In this document: positions 1-5,564 of the stretch, in pieces
Position numbering within the stretch: the stretch's first letter is position 1
Layout of the letters: the number at the start of each line of letters is the position of its first letter
Source: CAYHPY01 sp964358485
GTDB taxonomy: Bacteria > Elusimicrobiota > Elusimicrobia > UBA1565 > UBA9628
Direction: 5' to 3'
Length of the DNA: 7,423 nt
Assembly (NCBI GenBank): GCA_964358485.1
Contig: CAYHPY010000145.1
Span: 1 to 7,423, forward strand
Translations under genes and position numbers: made by a program
The notes under the pieces: model-generated
Told to the model about the DNA's origin: nothing
Databases searched by the model: none
What the model saw: the letters and a program-made list of their open reading frames with translations, nothing else

Positions 1-2
1 AG

Positions 3-248
3 ACCGGGATTCCAACCTTGCAAATTCTGAAGCATTTGAAGGAGGCGCCGGAGGTGTTGACCAAGGCTGAGATTGTGGGCAAACTGGATATGCGGTCCTT
101 AAGGGCCGACCGGATAGCCGACCTGGAGGCCTCGGGTTGGGTGGCGCGCGAGGGTGGGAAACTCGTTGTGGCGGGGTTGGGGCGCATTATTGTCGCTTTT
201 TACAGAGCGTACCGAGCGGCGTTGGGTTTGCCGCTCAAAGGTGGTTAG
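3..248 (+). CDS. C-terminal part of a winged-helix-like protein (5' end outside window)
   Basis: The reading frame is open through the left edge, with codons in phase from position 3. The only candidate start inside the window is a TTG at 18 with no visible ribosome-binding site, so this is probably the 3' end of a longer gene. The visible part has a helical stretch (TLQILKHLKEAPEVLTKAEI), a second helix ending in RIADLEASGW, and a short beta-hairpin-like segment (WVAREGGKLVV). That order is typical of a winged-helix domain. A hydrophobic/basic tail (GRIIVAFYRAYRAALGLP) closes the protein. The layout lines up segment by segment with the end of the next gene, so the two look paralogous. If the homology holds throughout, membrane helices would lie upstream, outside the window. 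The stop is one base before the preferred start of the next gene, which implies co-transcription. Function unknown. Confidence 0.6.
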   Translation, partial: TGIPTLQILKHLKEAPEVLTKAEIVGKLDMRSLRADRIADLEASGWVAREGGKLVVAGLGRIIVAFYRAYRAALGLPLKGG

Positions 249-249
249 C

Positions 250-753
250 TTGATCGGGGGAGTCGTGACCTGCACCCTATCGCCCATATTGATGTTCGGG
301 GTTCATGTGCTCGGTTCTCGCTTCGCGCGCGGGTTCAACCGGCTGGCCATGGCTGCGCTTTCCTTTATCCTTGCCATGCCGCTTTCCTTCGCTTTCTTTT
401 ACCTCAGCCAGGAGGGTGCTCCCGGGGGGGCGGGGGTTGTGTATTTTTTACTCGTTTATTGGTCGTTGGGGTATGTCTATCTGAACATCTTCAACATGGG
501 AGAGACGGCGCGGCGGGTGAGGTTGTTGCTGGAGATCGCCGAACGGGGGACGGCCTCAGACTCCGAACTGGCCGGCTCCTACGGCATCGACGAGATCATC
601 GACAACCGCCTCGGTCGCTTGTGTGAAATGGGCGAGGCGGAACTTGTCGACGGGCGCTACCGATTGAAAGGAAAAATCTTGTGGCGGCTGGCTCCCTTAT
701 TGGGCGGGTTGAGAGGCTTGCTCGGCATGAGGGGCATTGGCGGCCTTCGATAA
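250..753 (+). CDS. Small membrane protein with C-terminal winged-helix-like domain
   Basis: A protein of about 167 residues with three strongly hydrophobic segments: IGGVVTCTLSPILMFGVHVL at the N-terminus, then LAMAALSFILAMPLSFAFFY, then VVYFLLVYWSLGYVYLNIF. A soluble part follows, running from the motif NMGETARRVRLLLEIAERG through a helix NRLGRLCEMGE and a hairpin LVDGRYRL, and ends in a hydrophobic/basic tail (ILWRLAPLLGGLRGLLG). This suggests an inner-membrane anchor with a cytoplasmic winged-helix-like domain. I prefer the TTG start at 250 because AAAGGTGG (237-244) sits five bases upstream as a near-consensus ribosome-binding site. A GTG at 241 in the same frame would overlap the previous gene by 8 nt. 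The far-upstream GTG at 154 would overlap it by 95 nt and adds a non-hydrophobic extension, so I reject it. Possible roles are membrane-tethered regulation or a scaffold for the polysaccharide machinery, but neither is shown. Confidence 0.72.
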   Translation: MIGGVVTCTLSPILMFGVHVLGSRFARGFNRLAMAALSFILAMPLSFAFFYLSQEGAPGGAGVVYFLLVYWSLGYVYLNIFNMGETARRVRLLLEIAERGTASDSELAGSYGIDEIIDNRLGRLCEMGEAELVDGRYRLKGKILWRLAPLLGGLRGLLGMRGIGGLR

Positions 754-791
754 CCCTAATGACACCCGCGCGGTTGGCGAGACCGGAAAAA

Positions 792-2588
792 TTAGTCGTC
801 TAAAGGCTTGACGATCATATTCGCCTGGAACTCTTCCTCCGGCAGGCGGGGGCTGAGGCGTTCGATCGGGTCTGTGACTACGGTTCCGTCCCGCCTGCGG
901 CGCTGCTGGAGGATGGGGATCAGGGGCTGCCCGGGGGCCATGTTCACGTCGCACACCACGGCTCCGGGGGCTTCCAGAACATTTCGGAGCTTCGACCTTA
1001 GTTCATCATGGTCGGAAATTGTTTCGGCAGCCAAGCCATAGGCGCGGGCTACGGCGGTGAAATCCGGGGCGGAATATCCGGTCGCCAAATCGGCCGCGGC
1101 GATGCGCCCTCCGAAGTAGGCGTTTTGAGTCTGCTTTATGGTGGCGTATTCCCGGTTATTAAGCACGAAGATCTTGAGGGGAATCTTGTAATGGGCCACT
1201 GTCTGAAATTCCTGGATATTCATCTGGATCCCCCCGTCGCCGTGCACGCTGACCAAGCGGCGGTCAGGAGCGGCAAACCAAGCCCCGATCGCGGCCGGGA
1301 GGCCGAAGCCCATCGGGGCGAAACCGCTGTTTGAAAAGACGATCTGCCCTGCTTTGGCCTTGAAGGCTTGATGGGTGCAAGTCAAGCTGGTGCCCATGTC
1401 GGTCACCAGGGTGTCTCCGGACGCCATCAGGCCGCTTAAAGCATCAACGAAAAAATAGGAGTTGACGGACCCCTTCTGGCCGGCGTAGGTCGGCAGGGTC
1501 ACGGGGTATCGGTTTTTCCATTCGCGGCAGCGCGCTAGCCACCCGCCTATTTCCACCCCTTGGAAGCCGAAAAGGAACGGGAGCAGGGCTTCAAGGAAGT
1601 CCTTGACGTCGGCGTGAATCGGGCATTGAATATCGATGAGTCCCTTGGCCAATTCAGGCGCCGATACATCGACGGCGATTTTGAACGCCTCCCGGGCGAA
1701 GGAGGCGCGGCGGGTCCCCGTCTGCCGGGTGTCCAGGCGTGAGCCAAGGCTCAGGATGAGGTCGGCGTTGGCGACGGCAAAGTTCGCGCCGTACTGGCCG
1801 AATACCCCGGACCTGCCGATGTAGAGGGGATGCTCCTCCCCCAAGAGGTCAAGACCGTTCCAGGTGGTAAGAGTCGGAAATCCCAGAGCCGGGAGGGTTT
1901 TCTCGAGGAGTTCCCGGGCCCCGGCTAGGCGCGCCCCTTGACCAACGATGACCAGAGGGCGCCGGGCGGCCTTGAGCCGCTCAACGATTTCCGGAATACG
2001 TCCAGCGTGGCCGTTGGGGCGAGGCGGAAGTTCGGTGGCCGGAAAGGGGCGCAATTTCCCAGGGTCTACCTCCGCCATCTGCACGTCCTGGGGGATGTCC
2101 AGCCAGACGGGGCCAGGGCGCCCTTCCAGGGCCAACGCGCAGGCTTTCTCCAGTTGATATCGGACGTCGTCGGGGCGCTCGACCAAGGCGGCATATTTCG
2201 CCGCGGGGCGGACCATGTCGACGATGTTGATCTGCTGAACCCCGAGTTGGCGGATTGTTCGACCGTCGGTGTAGTCCCGGATGGCCACTTGGCCCGATAG
2301 AAAAAGGACGGGGACCGAATCGGTCCAGGCGCAGCATAGTCCGGTCAGGGCGTTTGTCCCGCCGGGCCCGGATGTGAGAAGCGCCGCTCCAAGGCCTCCG
2401 CGGGTACGGGAGTAGCCTATGGCGGCCATGGCGGCGGCCTGCTCATGCTGGGTGCAGACGTAACGGATGTCCTTGGCCCGGGCGATAGAGTCAACCAAAT
2501 GCATGTTCGCCCCCCCGACAATCGTGAAAACTTCCCTAATTCCGCGTTGTCGGGCAAGGTGCTCTATGATGTAGTCTGAGACCTTCAT
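792..2588 (-). CDS. Acetolactate-synthase-like thiamine diphosphate-dependent enzyme
   Basis: The 598 residues span all three domains of the IlvB-type TPP superfamily. The N-terminal pyrimidine-binding domain includes VGGANMHLVDSI and the catalytic-type glutamate E49 in TQHEQAAAMAA, followed by LLTSGPGGTNALTG (70-83). The central domain (about 195-340) includes HPLYIGRSGVFGQYGANFA and LILSLGSRLDTRQTG, the region that binds FAD in acetolactate synthases. The C-terminal diphosphate domain has GDGG at 450-453 and the paired Asn 477-478, matching the GDG...N metal/TPP motif. A tail of about 45 residues (LIPILQQRRRRDGT... LPEEEFQANMIV) differs from housekeeping IlvB and, as I recall, is typical of TPP enzymes in polysaccharide clusters. 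The ATG overlaps the cupin stop (ATGA), and GGAG at 2597-2594 lies five bases before it. The likely chemistry is decarboxylation of a 2-oxo acid with C-C bond formation, perhaps on a keto-sugar as in YerE. The actual substrate is unknown, and true branched-chain amino acid synthesis is unlikely in this context. Confidence 0.93.
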   Translation of the reverse strand: MKVSDYIIEHLARQRGIREVFTIVGGANMHLVDSIARAKDIRYVCTQHEQAAAMAAIGYSRTRGGLGAALLTSGPGGTNALTGLCCAWTDSVPVLFLSGQVAIRDYTDGRTIRQLGVQQINIVDMVRPAAKYAALVERPDDVRYQLEKACALALEGRPGPVWLDIPQDVQMAEVDPGKLRPFPATELPPRPNGHAGRIPEIVERLKAARRPLVIVGQGARLAGARELLEKTLPALGFPTLTTWNGLDLLGEEHPLYIGRSGVFGQYGANFAVANADLILSLGSRLDTRQTGTRRASFAREAFKIAVDVSAPELAKGLIDIQCPIHADVKDFLEALLPFLFGFQGVEIGGWLARCREWKNRYPVTLPTYAGQKGSVNSYFFVDALSGLMASGDTLVTDMGTSLTCTHQAFKAKAGQIVFSNSGFAPMGFGLPAAIGAWFAAPDRRLVSVHGDGGIQMNIQEFQTVAHYKIPLKIFVLNNREYATIKQTQNAYFGGRIAAADLATGYSAPDFTAVARAYGLAAETISDHDELRSKLRNVLEAPGAVVCDVNMAPGQPLIPILQQRRRRDGTVVTDPIERLSPRLPEEEFQANMIVKPLDD

Positions 2589-3430
2589 CGATTCTCCCCC
2601 CCGCCACTACTGCTTCCGGCAGGGCGTAGGGTTAAGAGAGTCAGGTCGCGGAGTTTATGGGAGTCGATGTCCTTCAGGTAGTCGGCGGATGGTACGATGT
2701 CGGCCAGGGCGATGAGGATTCTGCCATCACGGGAGCGAACGTCTCCCTCCAATACCACAACCAATGGGCTAAGCCGCAAGGCGGTCCTGTCGGCGGAGGA
2801 GTAGGATCCTCGAATTTTGCGCACTTCGAGCCAAAACCTCCCGTAAGGCCGCCTTCTCGTCCCGGGCCTAGTGAGCGTCGGTAGGAGCCAGTGGGCCGTG
2901 CGGCGGGGCCGCATGCAACTAGAATCTTCATATTGCGTGCCCGCCCTTCCGTATTCGTCCCTGAGCCGCACAAGGTCGTATTTGAGTGGGGGCGTTTCAA
3001 TCTCCAGAATCCGGACGCTTCTTCTCGAGTTCGCCTCGGTCGAGTGAAAGACTCCTGGTTCGAGGATAACCCCTTCCAGCGCTTCGAGTTGGAAGGAAGA
3101 AGTGAGGGTGGAAAGGACCGCAGTTCCCTCCAGGACAATTAATCCCGTCTTCTTGGCAGGATGGCAATGCAGTGAAGTTTTTCCCGCCCTCCGGAGATGG
3201 AGCGCCCAGACACCGGCGAAACGATTGCGGTAAAGAAGGTGTTCTCGGCCCCAGGGTTTATTGACGACTAGGCGGGCAAAATCGACGGTCCTGGGGGGCT
3301 CGGGCCGCTGCGGGCGCCCTGAAGAGGGAGCACGGCGGGACCATGATCGGCAGGCGAGGAAGGCGGGGCGACGGCTATCCGCCAAGGAACGGGTATCTAG
3401 CTTGGTTCGACGAACCCGGTGAACGGCCAT
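2585..3430 (-). CDS. Cupin-fold protein, probable partner of the TPP enzyme
   Basis: A 281-residue protein. The conserved core starts near residue 49 with DFARLVVNKPWGREHLLYRN, as in sugar-related cupins. Cupin motif 1 is GKTSLHCHPAKKTGLIVLEG (83-102) with metal-type ligands H88 and H90. Threonine 95 stands where the usual metal-binding glutamate would be. Motif 2 is LEPGVFHSTEA with H129. The segment EIETPPLKYDLVRLRDEYGR (143-162) follows, and about residues 195-270 (SPLVVVLEGDVRSRDGRILI) resemble a degenerate second cupin half. The first 45 or so residues are Arg/Ser/Pro-rich and unlike a cupin. They may be a poorly conserved extension or a start placed too far upstream; a TTG at codon 16 is the only obvious alternative. 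The ATG at 3430 has AGG six bases upstream. The gene lies 18 nt after the DJ-1 gene and overlaps the TPP gene by 4 nt, so translational coupling is likely. A sugar isomerase/epimerase or a binding role are both possible. Confidence 0.8.
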   Translation of the reverse strand: MAVHRVRRTKLDTRSLADSRRPAFLACRSWSRRAPSSGRPQRPEPPRTVDFARLVVNKPWGREHLLYRNRFAGVWALHLRRAGKTSLHCHPAKKTGLIVLEGTAVLSTLTSSFQLEALEGVILEPGVFHSTEANSRRSVRILEIETPPLKYDLVRLRDEYGRAGTQYEDSSCMRPRRTAHWLLPTLTRPGTRRRPYGRFWLEVRKIRGSYSSADRTALRLSPLVVVLEGDVRSRDGRILIALADIVPSADYLKDIDSHKLRDLTLLTLRPAGSSSGGGENR

Positions 3431-3448
3431 AGTGAACCTGCTCAGGTC

Positions 3449-3967
3449 CTAGAACTTAGCCAGAATCGCCTTCATGAAGTCGCCGTTGTATCGGTAATGA
3501 GGTGAGGTGATGATGTTGTCATCCTCTACAACGGACGTCTCCTCGTAATGCGCTCCGGCGTTCTTCAAATCATCCGCCATGCCGATGTAGCAAGTTGCCC
3601 TTTTTCCCCTCATTATTCCCGCGGAAATGAGAATCCAGGGCCCATGACAGAGGGCCGCGACCAGTTTGCCCGCCCGGTGCATGTCCCCAATGAACTTGAG
3701 GACCGATGGTTCCTGGCGAACCCGGTCCGGGGCTTCGTGTCCTCCGGGAAGCAGGACGAGGTCGTAGTCGCCCACTCTTAAGTCCGAAAAGGCCTTATCT
3801 CCGCGGGCGGGAACCCCATATTTCCCGAGCACCACGGCGGAATCTTTGGTCGCCACGCTGACCTTGGACCCGGCCTCGAGCAGCCGATAGTAGGGATAAA
3901 TGAATTCTTCGTCTTGGAACCCGGGCCCGGTGATAATCACCGCTCGGTGGGGACTATTTCCGCCCAT
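3449..3967 (-). CDS. DJ-1/PfpI family protein (class I glutamine amidotransferase-like)
   Basis: A 172-residue protein, the normal length for bacterial PfpI/YhbO-type members. The nucleophile elbow is AALCHGPWILISAG with C107, followed directly by H108. The conserved acidic residue near the N-terminus is E21 in GFQDEEFIYPYYRLLEAG. The motif DYDLVLLPGGHEAPDRVR (67-84) is the family's LPGG strand. No signal peptide or membrane segment is visible, so it is probably cytoplasmic. Family members have been described as proteases, chaperones, glyoxalases or deglycases. Beside sugar-modifying enzymes, a carbonyl-detoxifying or small-molecule hydrolase role seems more likely than proteolysis, but this is inference. 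The start ATG has no recognisable ribosome-binding site. A TAAGAT box lies six bases upstream, so a leaderless transcript is possible in addition to read-through from the flippase gene 94 nt upstream. Confidence 0.92.
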   Translation of the reverse strand: MGGNSPHRAVIITGPGFQDEEFIYPYYRLLEAGSKVSVATKDSAVVLGKYGVPARGDKAFSDLRVGDYDLVLLPGGHEAPDRVRQEPSVLKFIGDMHRAGKLVAALCHGPWILISAGIMRGKRATCYIGMADDLKNAGAHYEETSVVEDDNIITSPHYRYNGDFMKAILAKF

Positions 3968-3973
3968 GGACTG

Positions 3974-3979
3974 ATCTTA
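3974..3979 (-). promoter_or_regulatory. Possible -10 box for the DJ-1 gene
   Basis: On the minus strand TAAGAT (4 of 6 matches to TATAAT) is followed by six bases and then the ATG of the DJ-1 gene. A transcript starting at the usual distance would begin at the A of that ATG. No convincing -35 element is seen at 16-18 bases. The spacing resembles that of the stronger box before the methyltransferase. The call is weak because the hexamer is imperfect. Confidence 0.25.
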
Positions 3980-4021
3980 CTTAATTGCATTCCGGATTGT
4001 CGAACCTTTCCCGGCGCCGTG

Positions 4022-4048
4022 GGCGGGTGGCATTTGGATTTCACCGCC
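4022..4048. repeat. Imperfect hairpin between flippase and DJ-1 genes
   Basis: The arms GGCGGGTG (4022-4029) and CACCGCC (4042-4048) pair over seven bases with one bulged G, around a loop of about 12 nt. The hairpin sits in the 94-nt gap between the flippase stop and the DJ-1 start. No U-run follows it in the direction of transcription (minus strand), so it is not a standard intrinsic terminator. It could act as an mRNA-stability or processing element, or it may be chance in GC-rich DNA. Confidence 0.25.
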
Positions 4049-4061
4049 GCAAGCTTCGTAT

Positions 4062-5456
4062 TTACCAGGTGCCTCCCGGATTGCGGCTTAGCGCGTAGGC
4101 CGCTAGGACTATTGATAGACCGATGGCGAATTGGCCCGCAAGCCTGGAGTTGGAAAACCCCTTCCCGTATTTTAAACGAACGACCAGGGCATACATCGTG
4201 GCTCCGAGAACGCCGCATATTGAGTAAATCCCGCCCACCCAAATAAGGGGGAGGTCGTATAGTGCCGCGAGATAAATAGAGCCAAAAAGATACGCCATCC
4301 ATGAAAGATCCAGGGTGACGAAGAGGCGGATATCCCCCCTGTGGAGCAGGAAGCCGTTGTAGCTCCATCCAACGGAGGCTCCGATCAAAGAGAACGCGAC
4401 AGCGGCGAGAAATTCGGTTCCTCCCACCAGTTGGCCGCTGAAAAGAATCCGCAGAATGAGCGGCGCACCGAGGATTAGCGCCAAGGCCGCGGCCGTGTTG
4501 GCGGCCAATAAAAGGGTAAACATCCTGCGAAAAAGCGCTTCTTTCGTTGCCATGCTTTCAAGGCGGCCCAGGGCCGGAAGGATGTAGGTCCGAGCCGAAG
4601 ACATCAAAACCATGGTCGCCGTGTCGATGATGAGCATCGACGCGGTAAAATAGCCTAAAGCTTCCAGCCCGTAGCGGCGGTTGATTAACGACTGTATGCT
4701 CAGCATTCCCGCTGACAAGCCGACGGAATGGGCGATCAGCCACAGCGGTGACGTCCCGGCCGAAGTCAGTAAAGTCCAGCGTTCTTTGAGGCCTTTTTCG
4801 TTAAACTTCGGCCGGAATAATTTGAAGATAAAAAATATTCCCAAACAGGCGCCGACCGCGCTTCCCGAACCGACATTAATGGCCAGGCCGACCCTGCCCA
4901 ATTGAAGAAGAGGGAAAATGAGCAGGATGCTTGCGGTTGAGGTCGCAACCTGCAAGATTGTTACGGGTTTCACATCCGGCTGGCCTTTGAGAATTGCGAT
5001 AGCGGCCTGGGTGGCGAGGTTCAGAAAAGTCATGCCAAGGACAATTTGGACTTCTAGAATTCCTCCCGCCTTTTGCTGGGATCCAAACAACGAGCGGGAT
5101 ATGGCGTCTGGAGCCAAAATCGCAGCTAAGAAAATAATGAGCCCCTGCAAGATGGTCAATAGGGCCGTGGCTGAAATGAGATCGGAGCGTTCGCTTTCGG
5201 AGCGGGCGGCTGAAACCTTTTGCATGACCAAAAGATTTGATCCGCTTGTTACCGCCCCGAGGATGAATGCCCCCAAGCCCCGGTAAAGACCCATCAGCGC
5301 GACTCCCTCGGCTCCGGTCATGACGGCGATGATCTTGTTCGTCCCGACGCTTAGGACCGTGGCAAGGAGCGTGCCGGCGGAGGCGACGGAAAAAGCCGAT
5401 AATATTTTTCTAGGGCTCGCCAGGTGGGCGTCTAAGGCCGCGGCAGGATGTGTCAC
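4062..5456 (-). CDS. wzx: Wzx-type polysaccharide flippase (O-antigen translocase, MOP superfamily)
   Basis: A 464-residue, very hydrophobic protein with roughly twelve predicted membrane helices spread evenly from about residue 20 to residue 456. Examples are ATALLTILQGLIIFLAAIL, ASILLIFPLLQLGRVGLAI and RMFTLLLAANTAAALALILG. The N-terminal stretch GLYRGLGAFILGAVTSGSNL and the basic loop after it are typical of O-antigen/enterobacterial-common-antigen translocases, which move undecaprenyl-diphosphate-linked oligosaccharides to the periplasmic face. The start is a GTG that lies inside a 12-bp palindrome and lacks a well-spaced ribosome-binding site. AGGA ends 21 bases upstream, and a strong AGGAGGGG (5500-5493) is 36 bases upstream. 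The frame is closed by a TAG at 5501-5499, and no ATG, GTG or TTG lies in between. An ATA codon at 5468-5466 has better spacing. The gene is first in the leftward operon and divergent from the methyltransferase. The symbol names the functional class rather than a proven ortholog. Confidence 0.87.
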   Translation of the reverse strand: MTHPAAALDAHLASPRKILSAFSVASAGTLLATVLSVGTNKIIAVMTGAEGVALMGLYRGLGAFILGAVTSGSNLLVMQKVSAARSESERSDLISATALLTILQGLIIFLAAILAPDAISRSLFGSQQKAGGILEVQIVLGMTFLNLATQAAIAILKGQPDVKPVTILQVATSTASILLIFPLLQLGRVGLAINVGSGSAVGACLGIFFIFKLFRPKFNEKGLKERWTLLTSAGTSPLWLIAHSVGLSAGMLSIQSLINRRYGLEALGYFTASMLIIDTATMVLMSSARTYILPALGRLESMATKEALFRRMFTLLLAANTAAALALILGAPLILRILFSGQLVGGTEFLAAVAFSLIGASVGWSYNGFLLHRGDIRLFVTLDLSWMAYLFGSIYLAALYDLPLIWVGGIYSICGVLGATMYALVVRLKYGKGFSNSRLAGQFAIGLSIVLAAYALSRNPGGTW

Positions 5457-5463
5457 GCGTGAC
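5452..5463. promoter_or_regulatory. 12-bp perfect palindrome over the flippase start codon
   Basis: GTCACGCGTGAC reads the same on both strands and contains the GTG start codon of the flippase gene (5454-5456 on the minus strand). Its place at the edge of a divergent intergenic region suits an operator for a dimeric repressor. In the mRNA it could also form a short hairpin that limits translation initiation. No known regulator consensus is recognised, so the regulatory role is inferred from symmetry and position only. Confidence 0.4.
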
Positions 5464-5466
5464 GCT

Positions 5467-5476
5467 ATGGTACCAT
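5467..5476. promoter_or_regulatory. 10-bp perfect palindrome upstream of flippase gene
   Basis: ATGGTACCAT is a perfect dyad lying three bases from the 12-bp palindrome, with centres 14 bp apart. On the minus strand it includes an ATG that opens only a three-codon frame (M-V-P, then TAG). It may form an operator together with its neighbour. Chance occurrence is possible for a dyad of this size. Confidence 0.3.
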
Positions 5477-5513
5477 TTCCTGCGGTTTCGGTCCCCTCCT
5501 ATCCGTTGTAATT

Positions 5514-5525
5514 GACCTTTTGGTC
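5514..5525. repeat. Split dyad GACC-TTTT-GGTC in the divergent intergenic region
   Basis: The inverted arms GACC and GGTC flank a TTTT spacer near the middle of the 108-nt region between the divergent flippase and methyltransferase genes. The arms are only four bases long, so this would be weak evidence alone. It is listed because it is the third symmetric element in a short intergenic stretch. Confidence 0.22.
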
Positions 5526-5530
5526 CATTT

Positions 5531-5559
5531 TTCGTGGAAGAACCTGAATTTAGTATAAT
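5531..5559 (+). promoter_or_regulatory. Promoter for the methyltransferase gene with perfect -10 box
   Basis: A perfect TATAAT lies at 5554-5559. Seventeen bases upstream is TTCGTG (5531-5536), a poor -35 match. Only five bases (CTCCC) separate the -10 box from the ATG at 5565, so the expected transcription start falls on or next to the A of the start codon. The gene has no ribosome-binding site upstream, which agrees with a leaderless mRNA. The same bases read on the other strand give TATACT (5557-5552), a possible -10 box for the leftward operon. Confidence 0.55.
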
Positions 5560-5564
5560 CTCCC

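Noticed and set aside
154..249. Longer version of the second left-hand gene starting at GTG 154
   Set aside because: It would overlap the preceding frame by 95 nt and adds a non-hydrophobic extension. Later starts at 241 or 250 fit the operon spacing, and 250 has a ribosome-binding-site-like AAAGGTGG.
771..785. Small hairpin (CGGT / ACCG) between the convergent genes as a terminator
   Set aside because: The stem is only four bases. It is followed by A-rich rather than T-rich sequence on the plus strand, and no T-run follows it on the minus strand, so neither direction gives an intrinsic terminator.
1008..2300. Plus-strand open frames opposite the TPP enzyme gene
   Set aside because: They are antisense shadows in GC-rich DNA. 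The minus-strand frame has all conserved TPP-enzyme motifs along its full length.
2674..3138. Alternative minus-strand frame of 154 codons inside the cupin gene
   Set aside because: It shows no recognisable domain and a Pro/Arg/Ser-biased composition. The overlapping cupin frame carries HCH and FH motifs and continues through the same region.
5465..5476. Three-codon leader ORF (M-V-P) before the flippase as a regulatory peptide
   Set aside because: The ATG lacks a properly spaced ribosome-binding site, since AGGA is only one base away and AGGAGGGG is 16 bases away. The ORF is too short to judge, so it is kept only as one option in the start-site finding.
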